Origin: Bauldia litoralis
Lineage (GTDB): Bacteria; Pseudomonadota; Alphaproteobacteria; Rhizobiales; Kaistiaceae
Assembly (NCBI GenBank): GCA_945882315.1
Contig: CAMCWB010000021.1
Location: 1-54,616, forward strand
DNA: 54,616 nt
Reading direction: 5' to 3'
Shown: piece by piece, positions 47,255 to 54,616 of the stretch
Position numbering within the stretch: position 1 is the first letter of the stretch
Layout of the letters: each line of letters opens with the position of its first letter
Translations under genes and position numbers: made by a program
The notes under the pieces: model-generated
The model's input: only the letters and a program-made list of their open reading frames with translations
The model's database searches: none
What the model was told of the DNA's origin: nothing

Positions 47255-48777
47255 TGGATGGCGCCCTTCTCCAGAATGTCCTGCTCGGCCTCGAAACGGC
47301 CGTCGATCCGGCCAACCTGGTCTTCTGCTTCTTCGGCGTCTTCCTCGGCATGGCGATCGGCGTGCTGCCCGGCATCGGCCCGCTCGCCACCATCTCCATG
47401 CTCTTCCCGATCACCTTCCATCTCGAGCCGACCGCCGCTCTAATCATGCTCGCCGGCATCTATTACGGCAGCGCCTATGGCGGCTCGACGACGGCGATCC
47501 TGCTCAACGTGCCGGGCAGTCCCTCGGCGGCAGTCGCCTGCCTCGACGGCTACCCGATGGCCAAGGAGGGCCGCGCCGGCGTCGCCCTCCTCCTGACCAC
47601 GGTCGGCTCCTTCATCGGCGGCAGCATCGGCATCCTGCTGATGATGCTGTTCTCGCCGGTCATCGCCGACGTGGCGCTCGATTTCGGCCCGGCCGAATAT
47701 TTCTCGCTGATGGTGCTGGGCCTCGTCGCGGCATCGACCATCGCCTCCGGTTCGGCGATCAAGGGCCTCGCCATGGTCGTGCTCGGCATCCTGCTCGGCC
47801 TGGTCGGCAGCGACATCTACACCGGCGCCTCGCGCTACACCTTCGGCGTCGAGGAGCTTTACGACGGCATCAGCCTCGTTGCCCTGTCGATGGGCATCTT
47901 CGGCGTCGTCGAGGTGATCGCCAGCGTCAACTCGGTCAAGGGCGGCACCGTCACCCGCGAAGGCCTCGACTTCCGCTCCATGATCCCGAAGCGCGAGGAC
48001 TGGCGCCGCTCCTGGATGCCGATCCTCCGCGGCACCGGCATCGGCGCCTTCCTCGGCACGCTGCCCGGCGCCGGCGCGCTGATCTCCTCCTTCATGGCCT
48101 ATTCGGTCGAGAAGCGGATCAGCAAGCACCCGGAAGAATTCGGCAAGGGCGCCGTCGAAGGCATCGTCTCGTCGGAATCGGCCAACAACGCCGCCGACCA
48201 GACCTCCTTTATCCCGGCGATGACGCTCGGCATTCCCGGCAGCGCCACGATGGCGCTGATGATCGGCGTCCTCAATATCCACGGCATCACGCCCGGCCCC
48301 TCCTTCATCGCCGAACGCCCGTACATGTTCTGGGGGCTGGTGATGAGCTTCTGGATCGGCAACGCCATCCTCGTTGTCCTGAATATCCCGCTGATCGGCG
48401 TCTGGGTGAAGCTCCTGACGGTGCCTTACACGATCCTCTATCCGGCGATCCTGATGTTCATCTGTATCGGCGTCTACAGCGTCGAGAACCTCACTTTCCA
48501 TGTCTGGCTGGTCGTCCTCCTCGGCGCCTTCGGCTACGGCCTCCGCGTCCTCGATTTCTCGCCGGCGCCGCTCATCCTCGGCTTCGTCCTCGGCCCGATG
48601 ATGGAAGAGAATTTCCGCCGCGCCATGCTGATGTCGCGCGGCGGCTTTGCTACCTTCATCGACCGCCCGATCAGCGCCGCCCTGATCGTCCTGACCGCAA
48701 TCATCCTCATCTGGGGCCTCGCCACCGCCTTCCGCCAAAAACCCGGCGTCACCGCCGACATCCCGCAGGAAGAATAG
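47254..48777 (+). CDS. tctA: TTT transporter large membrane subunit (TctA-like)
   Basis: A 507-residue, about 12-span permease. Family motifs are FGVFLGMAIGVLPGIGPLAT at about residues 28-47, IYYGSAYGGSTTAILLNVPG with SPSAAVACLDGYPMAKEG, and in the second half LPGAGALISSFMAYSVEKRI with SESANNAADQTSFIPAMTLG. These two glycine-rich repeats form the substrate path. It works with TctB and a TctC receptor; the local tctC gene is interrupted. Stop is TAG, and the 2-hydroxyacid dehydrogenase gene begins 9 bp later. Confidence 0.92.
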   Translation: MDGALLQNVLLGLETAVDPANLVFCFFGVFLGMAIGVLPGIGPLATISMLFPITFHLEPTAALIMLAGIYYGSAYGGSTTAILLNVPGSPSAAVACLDGYPMAKEGRAGVALLLTTVGSFIGGSIGILLMMLFSPVIADVALDFGPAEYFSLMVLGLVAASTIASGSAIKGLAMVVLGILLGLVGSDIYTGASRYTFGVEELYDGISLVALSMGIFGVVEVIASVNSVKGGTVTREGLDFRSMIPKREDWRRSWMPILRGTGIGAFLGTLPGAGALISSFMAYSVEKRISKHPEEFGKGAVEGIVSSESANNAADQTSFIPAMTLGIPGSATMALMIGVLNIHGITPGPSFIAERPYMFWGLVMSFWIGNAILVVLNIPLIGVWVKLLTVPYTILYPAILMFICIGVYSVENLTFHVWLVVLLGAFGYGLRVLDFSPAPLILGFVLGPMMEENFRRAMLMSRGGFATFIDRPISAALIVLTAIILIWGLATAFRQKPGVTADIPQEE

Positions 48778-48786
48778 AGACCTGCG

Positions 48787-49752
48787 ATGATCGACGTCCT
48801 CGGCCTCGTGCCGATCGCTGCCGAAAAGCGCGAGGATTTTGCCGCCGCCGGTCTCAACCTGATCACGATCGGCATCGATGACGACCGCGCCGCCATCATG
48901 CGAGATACCGCCGCGACCGTGCGCGCCGCCGTCACCTCGGGTGTCTATGGCGTGACCGGCGCCGAAATCGCCGCGCTGAAAAACGTGGAAATCATCTGCA
49001 CGCTCGGCGCCGGCACCGATACCATTGACATGGCGGCGGCGGAGGCGCGCGGCATCGCCGTCACCAACGGCGCCGGACTCAATGCCGATACCGTCGCCGA
49101 CCACGCCATGGCCCTACTGCTGACGGCGGTTCGCGACGTCGCCCATTTCGACCGCCAGCTTCGTGCGGGCGCGGACATGACCACGATCCGCCGCGTCCGG
49201 CCGGGCCTCGCGGGCAAGCGCATCGGCATCGTCGGCATGGGCAAGATCGGCTCGCGCGTCGCCGACCGCGGCGCCAAGGGCTTCGGCATGGAAGCCGGCT
49301 ATCACAACCGGAACCCGGTCGCGGATTCGCCCTATCGCTATTTCGCGAGCCTCGCGGCGCTAGCCGACTGGGCCAACTTCCTGGTCGTCACGGCGCCCGG
49401 CGGCGCCGGCAGCCGGCACATCGTCAACGCCGACGTGCTGCGGGCACTCGGGCCGAAAGGCTTCCTCGTCAATGCCAGCCGCGGCAGCCTCGTCGACACC
49501 GAAGCCCTCGTCGCCGCGCTTCGCGACGGCACCATCGCCGGCGCCGGTCTCGACGTCTTCGAGGGCGAGCCCGACCTGCCGCCAGGCCTGCGGACGCTCG
49601 ACAACGTCGTCCTCACCCCGCACATGGCCGGTCTCTCCTTCGAGTCCATCGACGCGATGTTCGCCATCGCCATCGCCAACATCAAAGCCCACTTCGCCGG
49701 CGACCCGCTGACCTCGGTGGTGCTGCCGGGCAAAGGCCGTAGGGCGGGTTAG
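48787..49752 (+). CDS. D-2-hydroxyacid dehydrogenase (NAD(P)-dependent)
   Basis: A 321-residue D-isomer-specific 2-hydroxyacid dehydrogenase. The NAD motif is RIGIVGMGKIGSRVADRGAK at about residues 144-163. Catalytic residues are the Arg in VNASRGSLVDTEAL, Glu in LDVFEGEPDLP and His in VVLTPHMAG. It reduces a 2-oxo acid or oxidises the hydroxyacid, which fits the product of a CitE-like lyase. Its last codons and TAG stop (GRRAG*) lie inside a family B repeat (49739-49770), so the C-terminus was probably changed by the repeat. The normal fold ends before that point. Confidence 0.9.
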   Translation: MIDVLGLVPIAAEKREDFAAAGLNLITIGIDDDRAAIMRDTAATVRAAVTSGVYGVTGAEIAALKNVEIICTLGAGTDTIDMAAAEARGIAVTNGAGLNADTVADHAMALLLTAVRDVAHFDRQLRAGADMTTIRRVRPGLAGKRIGIVGMGKIGSRVADRGAKGFGMEAGYHNRNPVADSPYRYFASLAALADWANFLVVTAPGGAGSRHIVNADVLRALGPKGFLVNASRGSLVDTEALVAALRDGTIAGAGLDVFEGEPDLPPGLRTLDNVVLTPHMAGLSFESIDAMFAIAIANIKAHFAGDPLTSVVLPGKGRRAG

Positions 49753-49770
49753 CCGGAGGCGTAACCCGCC
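49739..49770. repeat. Intergenic repeat, family B, short copy overlapping a gene end
   Basis: GTAGGGCGGGTTAGCC and the inverted GGCGTAACCCGCC form a single hairpin, equal to the left half of the copy at 14761-14852. It supplies the last five codons and stop of the hydroxyacid dehydrogenase gene and lies before the convergent amidohydrolase gene. Confidence 0.75.
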
Positions 49771-49783
49771 AAACCCGCCCGCC

Positions 49784-50830
49784 TCAGATCTTCAGCAGGC
49801 GCGCCGGGTTCTTGCTGAGGATCATCCGGCGTTCCTCATGCGTCAGGCCGGGAATCGATTCGACGAAGTCGACCGGCTTCATGACCGCCATGCCCTGCGG
49901 GAAATCGGTACCGGTGACGATGCGGTCGACGCCCACGAGATCGATCAGGAAGCGCATGATCTGCGCGTCATGCGTGATCAGGTCGTAATGGAAGCGCCGC
50001 AGATACTCCCGCGCCGGCCGCTTCAGATGCTTCAGCTCTGAGCTGAGCCCCATGCCGGCCTGGAGCCGCCCGATCAGCCAGGGGAAGGTGCCGCCGGCAT
50101 GTGGCAGGAACACCTCGAGCTTCGGGAACGCGTCGAGCACGCCGCCGCACATCAGGCTGACGGCGGCGTAGCCGGCTTCCTGCGGATTGCCGAGCGTGTT
50201 GATCATGAAGTGGTCCTTCATGCGCTCCGGATCGGTCGGGTAGAGATTGGTCAGGAAGAGCGGCAGGCCGAGCGCCTCGGCACGCTCATAGATCGGCCAG
50301 AACTCCTTCTCGTGAGGGTTCTTCCCGTTGATGTGCTCGGCCATCCACACCGCCTTCATGCAGGGCTGCTTGGCCATGCGGTCGAGTTCCTCCAGCGACA
50401 GCTTGATGTCCTGCAGCGGCAGTGTGATCGTGCCGTAGAAGCGGTCCGGATATTTCTCATGCATCTCGACGCAGGCGTCGTTGGCGGCAGCCGAGAGCTC
50501 AAGGCCGAAGCCGGGCGGCGCCCAGTAGACGAGCGGATTGGTCATCGACAGCGCGTTGGTGTCGACCTTGCGGTTGTCCATCGCCGCGATGATGTCGTCG
50601 ACATTTGTCATCGTCCTGCGCATCGACGAATGCTGGGTGGAGCCGGGCACCGACAGGAGGAGCGGACCCTTGGCGTCCTCGCTCATGACCGCACCGTGGG
50701 CGGGTCCCTTCTTGATCATCAGGTCGACGAAGGCCTGGGGATACCAGTGCATATGCGCGTCGATGACCCGGCCATAGGGTCGGGTGCCGGCGTTGGGGCC
50801 GGCCGGCGCTGCGTCGCGTGCGTTGGACAA
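49784..50830 (-). CDS. Amidohydrolase-family protein (ACMSD/decarboxylase-like)
   Basis: A 348-residue amidohydrolase_2-type TIM barrel. Metal ligands are visible as HMH in RVIDAHMHWYPQAF near residue 26, His in VFLPHAGGTFPWLIGRL and Asp in IVTGTDFPQGM. These match the ACMSD/gamma-resorcylate decarboxylase branch, which decarboxylates unsaturated or aromatic acids and needs a divalent metal. I take the TTG at 50830, which follows GGGAGAGAAC; the ATG at 50947 would add 39 low-complexity residues with no homology. It is convergent with the hydroxyacid dehydrogenase and may complete the same pathway. Stop is TGA. Confidence 0.83.
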   Translation of the reverse strand: MSNARDAAPAGPNAGTRPYGRVIDAHMHWYPQAFVDLMIKKGPAHGAVMSEDAKGPLLLSVPGSTQHSSMRRTMTNVDDIIAAMDNRKVDTNALSMTNPLVYWAPPGFGLELSAAANDACVEMHEKYPDRFYGTITLPLQDIKLSLEELDRMAKQPCMKAVWMAEHINGKNPHEKEFWPIYERAEALGLPLFLTNLYPTDPERMKDHFMINTLGNPQEAGYAAVSLMCGGVLDAFPKLEVFLPHAGGTFPWLIGRLQAGMGLSSELKHLKRPAREYLRRFHYDLITHDAQIMRFLIDLVGVDRIVTGTDFPQGMAVMKPVDFVESIPGLTHEERRMILSKNPARLLKI

Positions 50831-51060
50831 AGTTCTCTCCCTTGAGTCGGCTGCTGCCGGCGCTGAGCGTGCCGTGCATTTGTTGGTTGGCTTGGCAGTA
50901 CGGGCTGGCGTCTTCCCCGGACGGGGTATTGGCCGGCCCATGCCCACCGGTACAAGGGGAATGTTGGCACGTCCGAAGCCGGGATTTATTCGCGTGCAGG
51001 GGAGGCTTGAAGTACGCTCCCTTCATAAAACGCGCAAAAAAGCCTCCGGGAGGAATGACG

Positions 51061-51804
51061 ATGAGCGAAGTTCTCATGGCCGAATGGTTCGATATCGCCG
51101 ACGACGCGCGCGATGGCGTCTGGGCGTGGATGCACAAGGACTACCTGCCCGCACTTCAGTCCGCGCAGGGCGTGGCGTGGGTGGGCCACTACGAGATCGT
51201 CGCGCTGCCCGACAGGCCCTATATCGAAGGCGCGCCGCGAAGGAAGCAGACCAGCGACCCTGCCGTCGCACCCGGTTGGCAGAATGTCGTTTTGACGGCA
51301 GCGATATCGCCCGACGTCTTCTTCGGTCCGGGCAATCCCGTGGAGAAGCTGCACAAGACGCATGCCGGCAAACGGGCGGCTTTCGAGAATTATCGTTCCG
51401 CCGTCTTCATCGAGGAGCAGGTGATCAACGCGCCGGAAGTGCGCGCCTTGCCCTATGGGATGGGCCCGCCGCCAGCCATGCAGCTCGGCAATTTCAACGC
51501 CGACAGACCCGAGGACGAGATCGAGCTGGCGCGCTGGTACAGGGCCGAAAGATTCCCCAGGGTTTCGGTTTCACGCGGCATGATCCGCGGGCGCAAGCTT
51601 CTGTCGATGGCGGGCTGGCCGAAGCACGGCGTGCTTTGGGAGTTTACGGATCTGCCGGAAGGCGAATTCTCTTTCGAGCCGCGCTTCATCGAAGCCGACC
51701 GGCATGAAAACTGGCCGGGGCGGCACGTCCTCGAATACGTCACCCACGCCCCGCACGGTCCCCATGCCGGGCGACGCATCTGGCTGCCGGTACAGCCGTC
51801 CTAG
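51061..51804 (+). CDS. Unrecognised protein with two similar halves
   Basis: A 247-residue protein that I do not recognise. It seems to have two related halves: EWFDIADDARDGVWAWMHKDYLP near the start and ELARWYRAERFPRVSVSRGMIRG near residue 160, each a short helical segment with W, then GHYEIVALPD or RKLLSMAG. This pattern recalls ferredoxin-like alpha/beta-barrel (EthD/Dabb-like) domains, but the match is weak. No signal peptide or membrane span is seen. The ATG at 51061 follows GGGAGGAATGACG. It is divergent from the amidohydrolase gene, with 230 bp between, and may belong to the same regulon. Stop is TAG. Confidence 0.7.
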   Translation: MSEVLMAEWFDIADDARDGVWAWMHKDYLPALQSAQGVAWVGHYEIVALPDRPYIEGAPRRKQTSDPAVAPGWQNVVLTAAISPDVFFGPGNPVEKLHKTHAGKRAAFENYRSAVFIEEQVINAPEVRALPYGMGPPPAMQLGNFNADRPEDEIELARWYRAERFPRVSVSRGMIRGRKLLSMAGWPKHGVLWEFTDLPEGEFSFEPRFIEADRHENWPGRHVLEYVTHAPHGPHAGRRIWLPVQPS

Positions 51805-51837
51805 AGCGTTTCACGATTGCCCGAAGCGGCTGCGATA

Positions 51838-52080
51838 CCCTCTCCCTGTGGAGACCATTGCACAACGCCGGTTGTTGGGTCCTCCCCCGTTTACGGGGGA
51901 GGTGGCGACACGAAGTGTCGACGGAGGGGGCGGCGACCCAAAAGGCTTATTGAGGGTTTCAGTCGCTTCAGAGGCTGTGGTCGCCCCCTCCACCGCCTAT
52001 CGGCGGTCCCCTCCCCCGCTTCGCAGGGGAGGATCAACCGTTCCGCAAAGGTCTTCGTGGGGAGAGGGCTTTGAACCTTA
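51838..52080. repeat. Intergenic repeat, family C, copy 3, carrying a second inserted element
   Basis: The flanks CCCTCTCCC (51838-51846) and GGGGAGAGGGC (52059-52069) are the two arms of the family C hairpin, with 'TTTGAACCTTA' beyond as in other copies. The arms are separated by the element at 51850-52056. Confidence 0.7.
51850..52056. mobile_element. 207-bp miniature element with ends like those of 19153-19266
   Basis: The left end GGAGACCATTGCACAACG and the inverted right end GAAGACCTTTGCGGAACG match each other imperfectly and match the 114-bp element's ends well. The site is the same hairpin position of a family C repeat. The inside is different: it carries another palindromic repeat (CCTCCCCCGtttaCGGGGGAGG and CGACACgaaGTGTCG, then inverted CCCCTCC blocks). 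No transposase is present. It looks older than the 114-bp element because ends and target duplication have decayed. Confidence 0.6.
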
Positions 52081-52101
52081 GCGCGCGTGGCGCGCCATGG
52101 A

Positions 52102-52521
52102 TTACTTGAGCGGCGTGCGCGTTGAAGGCGGCACGCCCACGACGGCCATGCGTATGATCTCGCTGCCGCTATTGAGCAGCTGATGTTCGACGACATCGGC
52201 CGGCGTGAAGACGGTGTCGCCGGGGCCGACCTTCTGTTCCCGCGTTTCGCCGCTGTCGGTCTTCCACTGCATCACGCCGTGGCCGCTGATGATGAAATAG
52301 ACTTCTTCGAAGTCCGCGGGGTAGTCGACCTCATGGGTTGCGGTTCTGTATTTGACGTGGCGGTGCCAGTGATGCGGGCTGTGACCGGGGTTCACGTCAT
52401 CGATGTTGAAGAAGAACTTCTCCGTGGCGAGGATGCGCTTCACCTGCCCGGCTTCCTTGCCGCCGCTCATGTCCTGCGACTGGACATCGTCCGCCCTGAT
52501 GATTTTGAGTTCTTGTGCCAT
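52102..52521 (-). CDS. Cupin-domain protein
   Basis: A 139-residue single-cupin protein. Motif 1 is spread over PGHSPHHWHRHVKYRTATHE (residues 49-68; several His ligands) with the Glu in DFEEVYFIISGHGVM. Motif 2 is around PGDTVFTPADVVEHQLLNSG, where H is the last metal ligand. Proteins of this size are small oxygenases, isomerases or sensors; nothing more specific can be said. The ATG at 52521 follows AAGGATCGACCC; a longer upstream frame lacks homology. The 297-bp stretch before it (51805-52101) holds only the repeats above. Stop is TAA. Confidence 0.82.
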   Translation of the reverse strand: MAQELKIIRADDVQSQDMSGGKEAGQVKRILATEKFFFNIDDVNPGHSPHHWHRHVKYRTATHEVDYPADFEEVYFIISGHGVMQWKTDSGETREQKVGPGDTVFTPADVVEHQLLNSGSEIIRMAVVGVPPSTRTPLK

Positions 52522-52670
52522 TGGGTCGATCCTTGACCGGGAGTGTTGAGGTCTGCCTGCGGCAGGAGCCGACTTCAGTACATTGAAATCGACGATCGAA
52601 CCACTGGCAGGCTCTTGCCGCGCCGGCTGTCGGCTGTGCCTTGGAATGCACGCGGCTTCGCGGCGGCGGC

Positions 52671-53369
52671 TCAGGAGCAGATGCCGTTCCGCTCCACACC
52701 CGCCCACGGCACGAGCGTCACGAGCCCGTCGAGACGATCGAGCCGCGACGCGAGCGGCATGTTCTGGCGCAGGAGCTTTGCCAGCCGCGCGGTGCGATTT
52801 CCGCCCGGATCGAGGGCGCGGCAGCAGACATACTCTTCGACCAGGCTCGCCTGCTGCTCGTAGCCGTAGTCGAGGAATCGCTGCCGGCTGTCGCCGTCGA
52901 ACAGATAAGGGTCCTTGGTGCTTCCGTGCTCGCTGAAGGCGAGAAACGGATGGTAGCGGGTGACGCTGCGGTTCTGCCACTGCCAGACATGGGTCATCTC
53001 GTGGGCGAAGAACATCGCCGCCACATGGTTCAGCGCGCCGTCGGGCCGGGCCACGTAATCCTTGAGGTAGTTGTCGGGGCTCGTATGCAAGTGCTGGAAC
53101 AGGACGATGCCGGCGGTTCTGCCGGTGAAGGTCGGCCCGTCGGGCGGCGGCTGGATGCGCTCACGGCAGGTGTTGCGCGGGCGGACGGGATAGGTTCTCT
53201 CGAAGATCCCGACGAGCCGGTTGCTGGCGATGCGAACGGGCGCCGGATCGAAGCTTTCACCCTGGAGTCCGACCATGAATTCGCGTTCGGCGAGGGTCAG
53301 CGGGCGGCCGCAGGACGCGACCGCGAGAAGCGCAAGAACAGCGAGGAGAGCGAGGAGGGATCGAAACAC
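52671..53369 (-). CDS. Predicted lipoprotein with an HExxH motif (eCIS-core/DUF4157-like)
   Basis: A 232-residue protein with a lipoprotein signal (FRSLLALLAVLALLAVASC, lipobox VASC), then TLAEREFMVGLQGESFDP and the putative zinc-protease motif FFAHEMTHVWQWQ at about residues 122-134. The same HExxHxxQ pattern is found in eCIS-core (DUF4157) proteins and in the 'vgr-related' proteins of rhizobia. The rest is RNLR-type and not recognisable. I use the GTG at 53369 because it puts the signal peptide at the N-terminus; a TTG at 53426 would add 19 basic residues. No contractile-injection genes are nearby. Stop is TGA. Confidence 0.65.
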   Translation of the reverse strand: MFRSLLALLAVLALLAVASCGRPLTLAEREFMVGLQGESFDPAPVRIASNRLVGIFERTYPVRPRNTCRERIQPPPDGPTFTGRTAGIVLFQHLHTSPDNYLKDYVARPDGALNHVAAMFFAHEMTHVWQWQNRSVTRYHPFLAFSEHGSTKDPYLFDGDSRQRFLDYGYEQQASLVEEYVCCRALDPGGNRTARLAKLLRQNMPLASRLDRLDGLVTLVPWAGVERNGICS

Positions 53370-53631
53370 AGCAACACGATATTGCCTAGGTCTCGGTTTG
53401 GCGAGACCGGACAGCAGTATGCGCAATCGCTATCCACCGCGCCTGGCGCAAAGCGGACACGCCTCTCCTCCCCGTCCGGCGCGACCAAGTGGCAGGCAAA
53501 TATCCACCCGTATGGGGCCTATGATTTTGTCCCGAATGGCAATCATGCTTGATGACGACTGAGCAAATTGCCCCCACGCTCCATCCTGTGCGGCCGGATC
53601 ATGGCTCGATCGACACGAACCGGACTCAAGA

Positions 53632-54402
53632 ATGTCCAACGACGGAACGACCGAGCCGGATCCAGCGACTGAGCCGGTCGACCCGACGCATCGGCTCGAT
53701 AGCCTCAAGGCCATCCGACAGCTCCCCGACACGCCGGCGCCGGATGGCTGGCGCAATGCGATATTGGGCCGTTTCGGTCTTGCCGCTTCCGTCCTTGTCC
53801 ATCTGTGCCTGGCGCTATGGGCAATCGGCTGGCTCGCTTCGCCTCAGAAACCGGTCGAGGAAGAGGTGATCCCGGTCACGATTGTCCCGGAGGAGGAGGC
53901 GCCCAAGCCGAATCCACCGTCACCCCCGGAGAATTCCTCTCAGAAGAATCCCCCTCGCGCGAGCAATCCGTCAGCCGCTTCAAAACCACCGGCCGAGCCT
54001 CTACCCCCGCGTCCAACTCCGCCTTCGCCTTCGCCTCCGCCTCCGTCAGCGGCCCCTGCCGATTTGTCCGATATGCTCGCCTCGCTCGGAATCGCGGCGG
54101 ACAGCCGTCCGACAACACTTTCCAAAGAAGAACTGGACGCGGTGAAGGCGCAGGCAAAGCGGTGTTGGAAAATTCCTTCGGGCTGGACCGAGCCGCGGCA
54201 AATATCGGTGACAATCCGCTTTCAACTCAATCCCGACGGCTCGCTCAAGGGTTCCCCGTCCGTGGTCGCGTTCCCTGCGAGCCAACTCGGCAAGGAGGCT
54301 GCTACCAACGCAGTGCGCGCCGTCACCGAATGTGGTCCGTTTAAGCTGCCCGCGGACAAATACGACCAATGGAACGACATACAACTTCGCTTCGAACCAT
54401 AG
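53632..54402 (+). CDS. TonB/TolA-like periplasm-spanning protein
   Basis: A 256-residue protein with the TonB/TolA layout: cytoplasmic N-terminus of about 45 residues, one membrane span (LGRFGLAASVLVHLCLALWA, residues 45-64, with the TonB-like S/H pattern), a Pro/Lys/Glu-rich stretch (residues 75-145: VPEEEAPKPNPPSPPENSS and PRPTPPSPSPPPPSA), and a C-terminal domain with two Cys (KRCWKIPSG, TECGPFKLP), the TolA-like pattern. Partners (ExbBD or TolQR) are not in the window. Stop is TAG. Confidence 0.8.
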   Translation: MSNDGTTEPDPATEPVDPTHRLDSLKAIRQLPDTPAPDGWRNAILGRFGLAASVLVHLCLALWAIGWLASPQKPVEEEVIPVTIVPEEEAPKPNPPSPPENSSQKNPPRASNPSAASKPPAEPLPPRPTPPSPSPPPPSAAPADLSDMLASLGIAADSRPTTLSKEELDAVKAQAKRCWKIPSGWTEPRQISVTIRFQLNPDGSLKGSPSVVAFPASQLGKEAATNAVRAVTECGPFKLPADKYDQWNDIQLRFEP

Positions 54403-54408
54403 AGCCCG

Positions 54409-54490
54409 CTATCCGCCCGGCGCAAGGGCGAGAGCGCCGCGGACCCTGTCCAAATAGATCAGGGCGTCCTTATACCAGCCCGCACTGATC
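54409..54490 (-). pseudogene. Short C-terminal remnant of an unknown gene next to the transposase end
   Basis: On the minus strand the frame reads LISAGWYKDALIYLDRVRGA and then LALAPGG before a TAG at 54409-54411. The residue pattern looks coding, but I do not recognise it. It lies directly after the transposase stop codon, so it may be what remains of a gene cut by the insertion sequence, or a chance open frame. Confidence 0.3.
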
Positions 54491-54616
54491 AGAACCGATG
54501 TGCCCAGTCACGCATTCCGATGGACATGATCTTCCAAGGTCGATCGATAAGGTTGTTCCAGGCGTCACAGCACAGGGCAACGATCTCGTCGTAGGTTTTG
54601 AACACACGGTTCGACA
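54489..54616 (-). mobile_element. IS630-type transposase, C-terminal end (runs off the right edge)
   Basis: The minus-strand frame encodes NRVFKTYDEIVALCCDAWNN and then LIDRPWKIMSIGMRDWAHRF before a TGA at 54489-54491. This is the well-conserved C-terminus of IS630-family transposases (DDE type). Only 41 codons are in the window. The terminal inverted repeat beyond the stop could not be identified without the other end. Confidence 0.8.

Overview
The window is GC-rich, almost fully coding DNA with Shine-Dalgarno-led genes and many ATGA/TGATG/TAATG gene couplings. Gene content (ChoXWV, BetA/BetB/BetI, heterotetrameric SoxBDAG, BKACE, TTT transporters, UgpC-type ABC systems) and the intergenic palindrome families suggest an alphaproteobacterium, most likely of the Hyphomicrobiales (Rhizobiales). 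This is inferred from gene content; no rRNA or tRNA gene was seen.

Layout. (1) 1-5.4 kb: small catabolic genes (IclR, GST, cyclase-family hydrolase, BKACE/DUF849, TetR, maleylacetoacetate-isomerase-like GST). (2) 5.6-7.3 kb: a HerA-type ATPase gene broken by an in-frame TAG. (3) 7.4-24.6 kb: a nearly complete choline-to-glycine locus. It holds choline dehydrogenase (BetA), one open frame joining the BetI repressor to betaine aldehyde dehydrogenase (BetB), the ChoXWV choline transporter, a dimethylglycine/sarcosine-dehydrogenase-like flavoprotein, a Rieske glycine-betaine demethylase (GbcA-like), and sarcosine oxidase SoxB-D-A-G. (4) 24.6-27.7 kb: TerC, an AbrB-family membrane protein and an aldo/keto reductase. 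(5) 27.9-36.7 kb: a carbohydrate-type ABC importer (two permeases, two tandem paralogous binding proteins, a divergent ATPase) with an NHL beta-propeller protein, a GntR regulator and an SDR. (6) 37-39 kb: two frameshifted genes (SsuA/TauA-like binding protein, TauE-like exporter). (7) 39.2-50.8 kb: a cluster with TetR, SMP-30 lactonase, acyl-CoA ligase, TctC, citryl-CoA-lyase-like protein, CaiB/BaiF CoA-transferase, CitE-like lyase, TctB, TctA, D-2-hydroxyacid dehydrogenase and an ACMSD-like amidohydrolase. It looks like uptake, CoA activation and C-C cleavage of an unknown organic acid. (8) 51-54.6 kb: an unrecognised two-part protein, a cupin, an HExxH lipoprotein, a TonB/TolA-like protein and the end of an IS630-type transposase.

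Three features stand out. The BetI and BetB proteins are encoded in one frame with no start codon between them, and two matching BetI-like boxes lie in the divergent promoter region. Two miniature elements with similar ends sit in the hairpin of the same intergenic repeat; one of them supplies the last codons and the stop codon of soxG. Six genes carry seven apparent lesions: four in-frame TAG codons (all TAGG), one 11-bp tandem duplication and two single-base frameshifts. That load means either real gene decay or sequence error, and it must be kept in mind when judging the fusion.
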